64,000 bases of DNA from Brevibacillus gelatini (GCF_003710935.1 NZ_RHHS01000027.1:124001-188000); one strand, 5' to 3'. Numbered from the stretch's first letter, positions 43,508-52,411 are shown. Notes: a model not told the origin generated them from the sequence alone. Numbers and translations are program-made.

Positions 43508-44104
43508 GTGAAACTTCAAAAACTAATAATACTCCCAATTGCTGCAGCTATTTTGTTAGCACCAGCTCTTTCCTTTGCAAAAGAGGATAAACATCCCAAG
43601 ATCTCATACACCAAAGAACAACTGGATTATATTGAAAAAATCAAGAAAAACGATGCATTCACACTAGCAAATTGGAACAAGATTAAGAAGTTTGACGCAA
43701 GAAAAGTCGAGAAAATTGAAAAGTCGAAAGGTATCAACAAGAATAGTGACCAAAAAAAAGCTATGCTATCGACTTCCGGATCGGTGGGAACCTATGGCGA
43801 CATCTTAGTAAGTCCTGCGGTAAATAAGGTTGACCACTTATATGTAGGCCACGCTGCCATCGTTTATGATGAAAGCTATACCATAGAAGCCTGGCCAGAT
43901 GGTGGAGTGAAAAAAATGCCAAATAACTGGGCCTTTTTCGACAAGAGAAAAGAAAACCAATTTTATTGCTCTCAGCTTGTATGGCGCGCATGGTATAACC
44001 AAGGATTTAAAATAGGAAATGGCACTGACGAGTTAAATTTCCCGGTTACCCCCAATGATTTGATTAATGACTCAGACACTGTAGAATTCTACTCAAAAGG
44101 ATAA
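43508..44104 (+). CDS. Secreted YiiX/NlpC-P60-like cysteine hydrolase
   Basis: A 198-residue exported protein with a signal peptide (residues 1-24, cleavage near LSFA-KE). A Lys-rich linker (about 25-85) leads to a permuted papain-like domain. Catalytic His is in YVGHAAIVYD, the acidic strand is TIEAWPDGGV, and Cys is in FYCSQLVWRAWY, followed by VTPNDLINDS. The likely role is cleavage of cell-wall peptides or lipids. A GTG start with GAGGG upstream. It is markedly AT-rich compared with flanking genes, indicating recent acquisition, and is followed by a terminator. Confidence 0.8.
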   Translation: MKLQKLIILPIAAAILLAPALSFAKEDKHPKISYTKEQLDYIEKIKKNDAFTLANWNKIKKFDARKVEKIEKSKGINKNSDQKKAMLSTSGSVGTYGDILVSPAVNKVDHLYVGHAAIVYDESYTIEAWPDGGVKKMPNNWAFFDKRKENQFYCSQLVWRAWYNQGFKIGNGTDELNFPVTPNDLINDSDTVEFYSKG

Positions 44105-44111
44105 AGCTGTG

Positions 44112-44152
44112 GGAACTCCCTTCACATATTGTCGGGAGTTCCTGAGTTTTTT
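44112..44152 (+). terminator. Terminator after the secreted hydrolase
   Basis: A 9-bp perfect stem (GGAACTCCC, 44112-44120, with GGGAGTTCC, 44134-44142), followed by TGAG and T6. Confidence 0.85.
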
Positions 44153-44170
44153 AGTGGAGGTCGAAATTTT

Positions 44171-44515
44171 ATGAACAAACTCATCTATAAAATTTTAATA
44201 CCTTGCCTTTTACTTCTAGTTTCTGCTTGCAATCAACAAGAGAAAGTCAACCCACCATTTTTATATGTTATTTTTACTGATTCCACATATCCTGATAGCG
44301 AATTAATTGCCCTAGATAAAAACGGTCTTATCACTGAGCGTAAGCAAATTGAACGCAAAAACAATTGCTTGGCAAAGGCAGAGGTCAGTTACAACCAAGC
44401 CTTTTGCAACAGCCCCACACCCTGGCGCACTTCCTCCCAGGTCAAATTGTTGAAACCAAGTTTCACAATCGGTTTGTCGGGCTTGTTTTTCACGAAAAAG
44501 AGCGAAGTCGGATAA
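44171..44515 (+). pseudogene. 3'-truncated lipoprotein gene
   Basis: GGAGG and ATG 44171 begin a lipoprotein (MNKLIYKILIPCLLLLVSAC, lipobox Cys20) with AT-rich codons. At about 44360 the composition switches to that of the chromosome, and the open frame simply continues antisense to the MocR gene until 44515. The native part is therefore about 60-65 residues (…SELIALDKNGLITERKQIE), an N-terminal fragment of a longer protein. It marks the right edge of the AT-rich insertion. Confidence 0.6.
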
Positions 44516-45768
44516 ACTTTTACCCCCTGCTGGAGCGCTTGCTGAATCAGCCACTCTTCTGAACGCTCCACGTGTACCTTGACTAGCACGTACAGCCCAG
44601 ACTGCTCGCCAATAATTGTGATCTGCTGCTTAAAATGCTGCCTTAATTCCGACACAAGATGTTGCATTTTTCGTTTGTAAACAAGCCGCATCCGTTTGAT
44701 ATGCCGATTCCATTCCCCTTCTTCCATGAATTTTGCCATGGCCAGTTGGCTCAGGAGCGACGTGGTGCTCTCGAAATGGGCGAAGCGGCGTTTGTAGCTG
44801 TCAAGAAGCGGCTGCGGCAGCACCATGTAGCTGATCCGGATGCCGGGGAGAAAGCACTTGGAGAAATTTCCAAGGTAAATCACCCGCGCGGAATCAATCG
44901 AGGCGAGCGCGGGAAATGGCTGCTGCGTATAGCGAAACTCGCTGTCGTAATCGTCTTCGATAATATAGCCTTGAACGGTGTTTGCCCAATGGATCAGGGC
45001 ATGCCGCTGTTGAATGGGCATGCTTACCCCGTACGGACTGTGATGGGACGGCGCGACGTAAATCAGGCGGGATTGCAACTGTTCCAGGTGCGAAAAATCA
45101 GCGCCTGTCTCGTAAACGGGCAACGTTTCAAGCGTAAAGCCGTTTAATTGGAATGCTTCCCTGGCGCCGTCGTAGCCAGGGTCCTCCACGATTATGCCGG
45201 AAAAGTCGCGTTTCAGGACGTGACCGAGATACACCAGCATTTGCTGGGTGCTGCTCCCGACAATGATCGCGTCCGGATCTGTTCTCACCCCGCGAGACTG
45301 GAGGATGTAGGCGGCGATTTGCTCGCGCAGGCAGCGTTCGCCAAACGGCTCTCCGTAGCGAAAGCTTTCCTTCGCCGTCAATACTTGATTGGCGATCCTC
45401 CGCCACGGTTTTAAAGGAAAGTGAGCCTGATCGACAACGTCTGAGCGAAAATCAATGCGAACAGGCGGGACTTGCACGGATTGCCCGCGATACGTGGAAG
45501 GGGGAACCGCTTGAAACAAGACAGGCTCTACTTCATTGACAAAATAACCTTTCCGCCCCTCGCCGCGAATATAACCTTCCGCCACAAGCTGTTCGTAGGC
45601 CATCAATGTCGTATTGCGGCTTACGTGCAAGGAGTCGGCAAGCTGGCGGATGGAAGGCAACTGCTCATCGGCTTTTAGGTCGCCCTGCTCGATGAACGAT
45701 TTGAATTTCTCGTAGATTTGTTTGTATTTCGGAGAGTTGTCTTTGAAAGTGAAAATCGTGTTTTTCAT
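44389..45768 (-). CDS. MocR/PdxR-family regulator (GntR HTH plus aminotransferase-like domain)
   Basis: A 459-residue regulator. The N-terminal GntR winged helix is LPSIRQLADSLHVSRNTTLM; an aminotransferase fold-I domain (about 110-455) has IIEDDYDSEFRY and the PLP-lysine region LGNFSKCFLPGIRISYMV. Such proteins sense PLP or an amino acid/PLP adduct. The ATG at 45768 follows GAGGGG. It is divergent from paiB-lysE, so control of that operon is likely. Its 3' end abuts the AT-rich insertion. Confidence 0.92.
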   Translation of the reverse strand: MKNTIFTFKDNSPKYKQIYEKFKSFIEQGDLKADEQLPSIRQLADSLHVSRNTTLMAYEQLVAEGYIRGEGRKGYFVNEVEPVLFQAVPPSTYRGQSVQVPPVRIDFRSDVVDQAHFPLKPWRRIANQVLTAKESFRYGEPFGERCLREQIAAYILQSRGVRTDPDAIIVGSSTQQMLVYLGHVLKRDFSGIIVEDPGYDGAREAFQLNGFTLETLPVYETGADFSHLEQLQSRLIYVAPSHHSPYGVSMPIQQRHALIHWANTVQGYIIEDDYDSEFRYTQQPFPALASIDSARVIYLGNFSKCFLPGIRISYMVLPQPLLDSYKRRFAHFESTTSLLSQLAMAKFMEEGEWNRHIKRMRLVYKRKMQHLVSELRQHFKQQITIIGEQSGLYVLVKVHVERSEEWLIQQALQQGVKVYPTSLFFVKNKPDKPIVKLGFNNLTWEEVRQGVGLLQKAWL

Positions 45769-45802
45769 GTGCAACCCCTCTGACATGTGTATTTGCTTAT
45801 TA

Positions 45803-45831
45803 TTGTATCTTTTCTCATGTCAGTTTGTATC
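45803..45831. promoter_or_regulatory. Direct repeats in the mocR-paiB divergent region
   Basis: TTGTATC occurs at 45803-45809 and 45825-45831, 22 bases apart (about two turns). MocR-family regulators typically bind direct repeats. An 8-bp inverted repeat CTGACATG/CATGTCAG (45780-45787 and 45815-45822) overlaps. Confidence 0.5.
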
Positions 45832-45875
45832 CTATTGTTTTCAGTGACGGACACCCCGGAGAAAGGATGATAACG

Positions 45876-46496
45876 ATGTACATTCCGAAGCTATACCGCA
45901 TGGAGCGTGCGGAGGCCGTGCAAATGATGAAGGCAAACCCGTTTGCCTTGTTGGTTACTGTCGATGGACAACGCCCGTTGGCAACGCACATTCCGCTGGA
46001 AATTCGCGAGGAGGACGGGAAAATTTTTGCGACCGGGCATATCGCCTATGGAAACATGCAAAAGAAAACGCTGGCGGGCAATCGCGACGTGCTGCTTGTT
46101 TTTCAAGGGTCACACGCTTACATTTCATCGAGCTGGTACAAGAGCGAATCGGTTCCCACCTGGGACTATCTCGCTGTACACGCGTACGGTACGGCGCGTA
46201 TTCTCACTGGGGATGAGCTGAAAACGGCTTTGGCTTCCATGCTCGAACGTTATGAAGCGCACCGGGAGAACGGCCGGCTATGGGAGACGTTTGACCCAGA
46301 GATGTTGGCGCGGGAAATGAAAGGAATCGTCGGGTTTGAGGTGGAAATCACCTCGCTTGAAGCGGCGGCGAAAATGAGCCAAAATCGCGACAACGCCGAC
46401 TTCCAATCCATTGTGACCGAGCTTGAAAAATCCGAGGAACAAGGAGACATCCAGGTCGCCAATTGGTTGCGCGAAAAGCGAAAAGAGCTGTTTTAA
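45876..46496 (+). CDS. PaiB-family FMN-binding protein
   Basis: A 206-residue split-barrel flavin-binding protein of the PaiB family, known in Bacillus as a negative regulator of sporulation and protease genes. Motifs are MYIPKLYRMERAEAVQMMK at the N-terminus, RPLATHIPLEI, GHIAYGNMQKKTL and SSSWYKSESVPTWDYLAVHAYG. The ATG at 45876 has GAAAGGA 8 bases upstream. It is divergent from the MocR gene and 68 bases before lysE. Confidence 0.9.
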   Translation: MYIPKLYRMERAEAVQMMKANPFALLVTVDGQRPLATHIPLEIREEDGKIFATGHIAYGNMQKKTLAGNRDVLLVFQGSHAYISSSWYKSESVPTWDYLAVHAYGTARILTGDELKTALASMLERYEAHRENGRLWETFDPEMLAREMKGIVGFEVEITSLEAAAKMSQNRDNADFQSIVTELEKSEEQGDIQVANWLREKRKELF

Positions 46497-46564
46497 GCAT
46501 CTGCCGCATGATGACCGCTTGCGGCCCGCGCTAAACCGATGTATGCAAAAAGGAGTTGCCGTAG

Positions 46565-47194
46565 ATGGAATTTTCAACAATCTGGCTGTTTGTCATGACG
46601 GTCGCCGCCCTGCTGATAATACCCGGCCCAGCCGTGCTTTACATTATGGGCAGAAGCATCAATCAAGGGAAGAAGGCGGGGCTGGTATCCGTGATTGGCG
46701 TATCGCTTGGCGGCGCTATTCACGTACTGGCAGGCGCGGTTGGCATTTCTGCGATTTTGCTGACATCCGCGACAGCCTTTACAATCGTGAAATATTTGGG
46801 TGCAGCTTATCTGATCTACCTTGGGTGCAAGACTTTGTTTTCCGCATCAGACAGCAAGACTTCGGAAATCGCGCAAGCCCCGCAGAAAAAATGGTTCAAG
46901 ATTTTATGCGAATCTGCGCTCATCGAAGTCATGAATCCGAAGACAGCCCTGTTCTTTTTGGCATTTTTTCCGCAGTTCATCTCGCCTTCTGCCGGATCGG
47001 TCAGCGGACAGTTTTTGCTGTTGGGCGCGATTTTTCTTGCGCTTGCCTTTGTTAGCGACAGCCTGTACGCCATGCTTGCGGCGGGCATCAGCAAGCGGAT
47101 GAAAGGGAGTGCGAAGCTGCAGAACCGGGTGACGGGCTATGTCTATATTGCACTCGGCGTATTTTCCGCCTTTGCCAGCCCCGAGAAAACGTAG
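46565..47194 (+). CDS. LysE/RhtB-family amino acid exporter
   Basis: A 209-residue, six-helix exporter. It starts with IPGPAVLYIMGRSINQGKKAGL and has the family KYLGAAYLIYLGCKTL and MNPKTALFFLAFFPQFI. It probably exports an amino acid. GGAG precedes the ATG by about 9 bases. It follows paiB and may be induced through the MocR regulator when an amino acid accumulates, which is inference. Confidence 0.9.
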   Translation: MEFSTIWLFVMTVAALLIIPGPAVLYIMGRSINQGKKAGLVSVIGVSLGGAIHVLAGAVGISAILLTSATAFTIVKYLGAAYLIYLGCKTLFSASDSKTSEIAQAPQKKWFKILCESALIEVMNPKTALFFLAFFPQFISPSAGSVSGQFLLLGAIFLALAFVSDSLYAMLAAGISKRMKGSAKLQNRVTGYVYIALGVFSAFASPEKT

Positions 47195-47269
47195 TATTTT
47201 TTGGACACGAAAAGAAAAAGCGTGATTTTTGCTGGAAACGATCAGTACATGGAAACGGAGAGAGCGATT

Positions 47270-47980
47270 ATGCCGAAATTTATTGTGGAAGATGATTTTT
47301 GGACGTTATTCCCGCATGCCAAAATCGGCACCGTGATTTGCGAGGGAATCGACAATGCCGTAAGAGACGTTGCCTTTTACGAGCAGCTGCTGCGGGAGGC
47401 AGAGAAAGAAGCCCGTACATTTCTCGACCAGGAGGAGTTCAGCAGCCATCCGGTCATCCGCGTCTGGCGTGAAGCTTTTCAGAAATTCAAGACGAAAAAA
47501 GGGGCTCGCTGTTCCATTGAAGCTTTATTGAAAAGAGTGAAAAACGGCCATTCCATCGGAACGATCAACCCGCTTGTTGACATTTACAATTCCATTTCGC
47601 TGCGCTATGGGCTTCCATGCGGGGGAGAAGATATTGACACGTTTGCAGGCGATCTTCGGCTGACGCTGGCAAATGGCAGCGAGCCGTTCGTCCCGTTGGG
47701 CAGCGACGAAAATGCCCCGCCGTATGCAGGGGAGGTCGTGTACAAAGATGAGGCCGGAGCCGTCTGCAGATGCTGGAACTGGCGCGAAGCCCAGCGGACG
47801 ATGCTCACGGAAAAGACGAAAAATGCCTTTCTCTGTATCGAATTGGTGGATGAAACAAGAACCGACGTGTTTCATCGGGCGCTGAACGAACTGGCTGATT
47901 CCGTGTCGCGCAATCTGGGCGGCGCGGTGAAGGTGGAAGTGCTGGACATTCAGCATAGAGAGATGACGCTGTTGGGGTAA
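47270..47980 (+). CDS. B3/B4-domain protein (PheRS-beta editing-domain homologue)
   Basis: A 236-residue free-standing B3/B4 domain, the fold used by the phenylalanyl-tRNA synthetase beta subunit for editing. Recognisable blocks are SHPVIRVWREAFQKFKTKKG, the long SIEALLKRVKNG helix, NPLVDIYNSISLRYGLPCGG and WNWREAQRTMLTEKTKNAF. Its role, trans-editing or another, is unproven. The ATG at 47270 follows GGAGAG. It is third in the paiB-lysE unit. Confidence 0.85.
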   Translation: MPKFIVEDDFWTLFPHAKIGTVICEGIDNAVRDVAFYEQLLREAEKEARTFLDQEEFSSHPVIRVWREAFQKFKTKKGARCSIEALLKRVKNGHSIGTINPLVDIYNSISLRYGLPCGGEDIDTFAGDLRLTLANGSEPFVPLGSDENAPPYAGEVVYKDEAGAVCRCWNWREAQRTMLTEKTKNAFLCIELVDETRTDVFHRALNELADSVSRNLGGAVKVEVLDIQHREMTLLG

Positions 47981-48101
47981 GGGCAGAGCACAGACGCGAT
48001 GCGAAATAATAGTCGCGGCCTTGTGGGAAAGTCGCCCAACCAGAACAAACAGAACCGAAAAGAGGCACGACTCACTCGCGGCGGCGATGATGAGGCGTGC
48101 T

Positions 48102-48245
48102 TCATTCTTTGTCAGGCAGTTTTAGCAAGATAAACATCAAAGCCCAAAATATGCCGGCTAGCAGAATATTGCTGCCTCCCCCAAAAAATAATCCTGTGAA
48201 AAAGCCCAAGCCGATTACGAAACATAGTTCCCATATCTTTCGCAT
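48102..48245 (-). CDS. Very small membrane protein (47 residues)
   Basis: A 47-residue minus-strand frame with a start ATG at 48245 and AAGGAAG about 11 bases upstream. The sequence begins MRKIWELCFVIGLGFFTGLF and continues through a Gly-rich turn into a second hydrophobic segment, ending KLPDKE. Two short membrane helices are predicted. Family unknown; it lies downstream of the small membrane gene at 48308 on the same strand. Confidence 0.5.
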   Translation of the reverse strand: MRKIWELCFVIGLGFFTGLFFGGGSNILLAGIFWALMFILLKLPDKE

Positions 48246-48307
48246 GTTTGATCCAACTTCCTTTTTGCTTTTCTCGTACTTTTCTTAAGACACAGAAGAA
48301 AGTTTGG

Positions 48308-48553
48308 TCAGGAAGTGACAAGTTGCCAAATCGAATGGACAAACAAGATCGCGACGATGACGGTGAATCCGAGCAGCGCGTAGGCTTTTTTCCGATTTTG
48401 GTTCCAGGTTAAAAAGGTTTTGGCTGCGATGTAAACGAGCATGCATATCAGCGCCAGAATGGGAAAAAATGCCGTAAAGCCAATCAGCGACAAGATTAGA
48501 AAGATAGCAAATGCCCACTCCAGGACTTTCATCGAGGTAGGGAGTTCCTGCAC
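48308..48553 (-). CDS. Small three-helix membrane protein
   Basis: An 81-residue protein with three hydrophobic segments (about 10-27, 28-45 and 60-76) and a basic loop (WNQNRKKAYAL). The GTG at 48553 is chosen because AAGGAG lies 8 bases upstream. No family recognised. Confidence 0.65.
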   Translation of the reverse strand: MQELPTSMKVLEWAFAIFLILSLIGFTAFFPILALICMLVYIAAKTFLTWNQNRKKAYALLGFTVIVAILFVHSIWQLVTS

Positions 48554-48825
48554 GAGCTTCACTCCTTGTTTTTGTATCCATTTTCCAATTCTACTACACG
48601 ATAGGGAAAATGTGAAAAAAAAGAGATGCGTCTGTACCCTGGTAGCCAGCGAGGCATCGCCTCCTTTTCCTGTTGCCTGTCGGTACACATGTACATTTGC
48701 ACGCTGTCCTGCGCAAAGTGTATTCGCGCATTTTTTGTTTCGTAGGTAAGCAACGTTTTGTGGTATACTATGACAACGCTTTTGGGCGAATCGAGCGCGT
48801 GTATACATAGAGAGAGGAGATCGAA

Positions 48826-50265
48826 ATGAGAGGAAAGATTATGGCCGCGCTGATGCTCTCGACCTTCCTGGCCGCCATGGAAGGGACGATTGTGAGTACA
48901 GCCGTGCCGCGCATTACCAGTGATTTGTCGGGATTCGAGCTGGTGAGCTGGGTGTACGCCATCTACATGCTGGCGACAGCCGTGTCTGCACCTATTTACG
49001 GAAAACTCGCTGACTTGTTTGGACGCAAAAAAGTGCTGTTGATCGGGATCGGCCTCTTTTTGCTCGGCTCCACACTATGCGGTGTGGCGATGACGATGAG
49101 CCAACTGATTGTCTTCCGGGCGATCCAGGGCTTGGGTGCTGGCGCCGTCATGCCGATTACGATGACGATTATCGGCGACTTGTACACGGAACAGACGGCG
49201 AGAGCGAAGGCTCAGGGCTGGATCAGCGCGGTCTGGGGGCTGTCGGGCGTCGCAGGGCCGCTGATCGGTGGCTTTTTGGTCGATACGCTTTCCTGGCGTT
49301 ATATCTTTTTTCTGAATTTGCCGTTTGGACTCGTGTCCTTTTTCATGCTGGTCTGGTTTTACCGCGAGAAGCTGCTGGCTAAAGCAAAGCGCCATATCGA
49401 CTACCCTGGGGCGCTGATCTTCACCGTGGGCACGATTGCGCTTTTGTACGCGCTGTTGACGGGCAGCCAGCATCAGTCCTGGACGAGTCCGGTGACGATT
49501 TCCCTGATTGTCTTCGCGGCAGCGACCTACCTGGTGTTCGTTTCGGTGGAAAGAAAATCGCCGGAACCGCTGATTCCGCTCTCGCTGTTGACGAACCGCA
49601 ACGTCACGATGATTAACATGCTCACCTTCCTCACCAACGGCATCGTTATCTGCATGGTCGTCTACTTGCCGATCTGGAGCCAGGGCGTGCTGGGCGAAAG
49701 CGCGACAATGGCCGGCTTCGTCCTGACGCCGATGCCAGTCTGCTGGACGATTGGCTCGGTGCTCTCCGGCAATTTGCTGGGCAAGCTGCGCGCCGAGCAG
49801 TTGATTACGGGCGGGACCGCCGTTTTGACGATTGCCGCCACACTGTTGACGATCCTGTCCTCGCACTCGGCGGGCTATTTGATTTATGTGGCGGTGGGCT
49901 TGATTGGCCTTGGCATGGGACTGATTAGCCCGATTGTCATGGTCAAAATCCAGTCGTCGGTCGCCGTGGACAAACGCGGCACAGCCGTTGCGCTCAACAC
50001 GTTCACGGGTACTTTCAGCCAAACGTTTGGCGCGGCCGTTTTCGGCATGCTGTTCAACCTGGTGACGGTAGCAGAGGGGCATGCGAACCTGGGAGCTTCC
50101 TTTGAGACAGGCTCCATCCCTGCCGGAGAGCTGGCAGCAATCCGCGACGTGCTTGCCTCCGGTGTTCACGTCGTCTTCACAGGCGCCCTTGTGATTGCCG
50201 CCTGCTGCTTCCTGCTGTCGCTGTTGATTGCGAAAAGCCAAAAGCAGCAGGCACAGAGTCAATAG
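48826..50265 (+). CDS. MFS multidrug exporter (DHA2, EmrB/QacA-like, 14 helices)
   Basis: A 479-residue transporter. Helix 1 contains AAMEGTIVSTAVPRI (motif D1), and motif A is GKLADLFGRKKVLLIG. Motif B is FRAIQGLGAGAVMPI and motif C WGLSGVAGPLIGGFLVD. The GAGAGGAG site precedes the ATG. An extended -10 (TGTGGTATACT, near 48759) lies in the upstream region. No adaptor gene or regulator is adjacent. Drug:H+ antiport is expected. Confidence 0.92.
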   Translation: MRGKIMAALMLSTFLAAMEGTIVSTAVPRITSDLSGFELVSWVYAIYMLATAVSAPIYGKLADLFGRKKVLLIGIGLFLLGSTLCGVAMTMSQLIVFRAIQGLGAGAVMPITMTIIGDLYTEQTARAKAQGWISAVWGLSGVAGPLIGGFLVDTLSWRYIFFLNLPFGLVSFFMLVWFYREKLLAKAKRHIDYPGALIFTVGTIALLYALLTGSQHQSWTSPVTISLIVFAAATYLVFVSVERKSPEPLIPLSLLTNRNVTMINMLTFLTNGIVICMVVYLPIWSQGVLGESATMAGFVLTPMPVCWTIGSVLSGNLLGKLRAEQLITGGTAVLTIAATLLTILSSHSAGYLIYVAVGLIGLGMGLISPIVMVKIQSSVAVDKRGTAVALNTFTGTFSQTFGAAVFGMLFNLVTVAEGHANLGASFETGSIPAGELAAIRDVLASGVHVVFTGALVIAACCFLLSLLIAKSQKQQAQSQ

Positions 50266-50274
50266 TCATATAAC

Positions 50275-50320
50275 GGATAAAGTCGGTTTTCACCAAAACG
50301 TATGGTGTAACCGGCTTTAT
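50275..50320 (+). terminator. Hairpin after the DHA2 exporter
   Basis: A long imperfect stem (ATAAAGTCGGTT…AACCGGCTTTAT with inner TCACC/GGTG pairing) without a strong T-run; a weak terminator or RNA-stabilising hairpin. Confidence 0.45.
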
Positions 50321-50408
50321 GCCTAACGGCAGGAGTGATTTTAATGGGGCAGGACTTTTCCGGGCAAAGTGAGTAGAGGGTAAACAATCACCCATTGGAT
50401 AAATGATG

Positions 50409-50516
50409 CTAAGAAGTAAGAAAATAATTGAAAAAACCGATCAATACGATAAAGCTTAAAATAATCAGTCCTGCAAATCCAACATACAGTAATAATTTTT
50501 GGAGAGTTTTGTTCAT
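50409..50516 (-). CDS. Very small membrane protein (35 residues)
   Basis: A 35-residue minus-strand frame with ATG at 50516 and AAAAGGGG about 9 bases upstream. It begins MNKTLQKLLLYVGFAGLIIL and continues hydrophobic to FFNYFLTS. A single membrane helix with a basic N-terminus fits a small membrane peptide. It lies in an AT-rich intergenic region. Confidence 0.45.
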   Translation of the reverse strand: MNKTLQKLLLYVGFAGLIILSFIVLIGFFNYFLTS

Positions 50517-50728
50517 TATCACTAACCCCTTTTCTGGATTTTTCCAGTTACTTACTTGTATACCACGATGTGTGTTTTTTTCAAGTGAAAGAGCAAAATT
50601 CGCTTAGGTATTTCTGAAGATGAAGTTTTCCAAAATGTCAAAAAATATATTGCCATGCTCCACTGCAATTCTATAAAATTTTTTTAGATGAATGTTATTC
50701 GCGCGTGTACAGACAGGAGTGTGTGACG

Positions 50729-51979
50729 ATGGACGAAATTCGCCCCGTTTCTCTAAGTGATATTGATGAGGTAGTCAGAATAGCTGCCATGGCCTATCCG
50801 GGAAGCAACCTCCTGGGGACGGAAGAAAGGCAGAAGTTCGCAGAACGCGTTAAAAGCACGCTGGAAAATGACCCGATTGCCAGCTATCACGGCTGCTATC
50901 GGGACGGTCGTCTCGTTGGGATCATGAAATGGTACGATTTTTCCATGTATGTGTACGGTATCCCGATGTTGACAGGGGGAATCGGCACGGTTGCCGTAGA
51001 CCTGTTGCACAAAAAAGAAAAGGTAGCAAAAGCGATGCTGCATGGATTTCTCACCGCTTATCGGGAGCGGGGGATTCCGCTCGTTTCGCTCTATCCGTTT
51101 CGCGTCGATTTTTACAAGCAGATGGGCTTTGGCGCAGGCAGTAAAATTCACCAGTACAAGTTCAAGCCGGCGAGCCTGCCGTTTACAGGCAAGGAGCAGA
51201 TCGTGTACCTGGAAAAAGAAGACAAGGAGCAGGTGCTGGCCTGCTACCAGCGCGTTGCCCAGAAGACGCACGGGATGATCCTGCGGACGGAGCGGGATAT
51301 TGACAGCCTCTTCAATGTGCCGGAAAAAATCGTGGTTGGCGTGCGGCAGGAAGGCAAGCTGACAGGCTATATCGCCTTCCAATTTGAAAGCGCTCACGAG
51401 GAAAACAAAATGTTCAACAACCTCGTGGTCAAGGAGCTTCTGTACGAGTCGCGTGAATCGCTGGCCCAGCTTTTTTCGTTTTTGCACAGTCAGGCAGATC
51501 AAATCCAGCGCATCGTCCTGACGACGCCTGACGCAGATTTCCATCTGCTCTTGTCTGACCCGGGAAATGGCACCAACAGGCTTTTGCCCAGTGTCTACCA
51601 CGAGAGTCACGTCTCGGGAGTTGGACTGATGTACCGGGTGATTGACGTGCCAGGCTTTTTCCGCCAGCTGGCCGAACATCGCTTTGGCGCAGAGACCATT
51701 TGCCTGCAGCTTGCGGTGCGCGATTCGTTCCTGCAAGAAAACGAAGGGACGTGGCTGGTGCAGTTCCAAAACGGACAGGCCCAGATCCTCGAGAACGGGC
51801 AAGCCGACGTGTCGATCGAGCTGGATATTTCCGATTTCTCCTCGCTCGTAATGGGGGTTGTCCGTTTCAGCAAGCTGTACGAATACGGGTTGGCCGAACT
51901 GGACGATACGGCTTTCCTGCCGCAGTTGGATCGACTCTTTTCCGGCGCGCAGAAGCCACAGAGCATGACAGCTTTTTGA
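50729..51979 (+). CDS. Eis-like GNAT acetyltransferase
   Basis: A 416-residue protein with Eis architecture. An N-terminal GNAT domain contains VAVDLLHKKEKVAKAMLHGF and the acetyl-CoA region, a second GNAT-like domain follows (about 165-290), and a C-terminal sterol-carrier-like domain covers about 300-410. Relatives acetylate amines, including aminoglycosides. The ATG at 50729 has AGGAGT upstream; a GTG just before it is an alternative. It is monocistronic. Confidence 0.88.
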   Translation: MDEIRPVSLSDIDEVVRIAAMAYPGSNLLGTEERQKFAERVKSTLENDPIASYHGCYRDGRLVGIMKWYDFSMYVYGIPMLTGGIGTVAVDLLHKKEKVAKAMLHGFLTAYRERGIPLVSLYPFRVDFYKQMGFGAGSKIHQYKFKPASLPFTGKEQIVYLEKEDKEQVLACYQRVAQKTHGMILRTERDIDSLFNVPEKIVVGVRQEGKLTGYIAFQFESAHEENKMFNNLVVKELLYESRESLAQLFSFLHSQADQIQRIVLTTPDADFHLLLSDPGNGTNRLLPSVYHESHVSGVGLMYRVIDVPGFFRQLAEHRFGAETICLQLAVRDSFLQENEGTWLVQFQNGQAQILENGQADVSIELDISDFSSLVMGVVRFSKLYEYGLAELDDTAFLPQLDRLFSGAQKPQSMTAF

Positions 51980-52067
51980 GTGAAAATGGTCACGATTTTG
52001 CCATACATGGTTATCTTGTTTTGCCCTTCCCCATATGTTGTTAACAAAAGGGAAGGGGGCAAAGTGT

Positions 52068-52238
52068 ATGATTTTTTTCACAATGGTCATCTTTTTTGCT
52101 TTTCTGCTGGTCGTCTGGCTTTTAGTAAAGCTCCTTTTCCGATTGGAAAAGCATGACACCATCGAGTATGACAAAAGAGAGCTTTGGGGACATTTTCACA
52201 AGAGCTTGCAGGACAAACGGTTCAGGAAGCAGAAATGA
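52068..52238 (+). CDS. Small single-helix membrane protein
   Basis: A 56-residue protein with one N-terminal helix (MIFFTMVIFFAFLLVVWLLV) and a charged cytoplasmic tail (YDKRELWGHFHKS…RFRKQK). GAAGGGGG precedes the ATG at ideal distance. Family unknown. It lies between the Eis-like and PilZ genes. Confidence 0.65.
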   Translation: MIFFTMVIFFAFLLVVWLLVKLLFRLEKHDTIEYDKRELWGHFHKSLQDKRFRKQK

Positions 52239-52411
52239 TGTAAGAAGAGCGCCAACGGAAACGGCGCTGTTTCTTTGTCGATATAAGCGCTATGGACAAT
52301 CGACGACGCTTGCCGAAACAAAAAGTGGAAGCAGGTGTTGGCTGGAGAAAAACTTCGTCTGACTTTTCGCCACAACAACAGGTAGGAACAAACCAAAGGA
52401 AGGTGAGAGCA

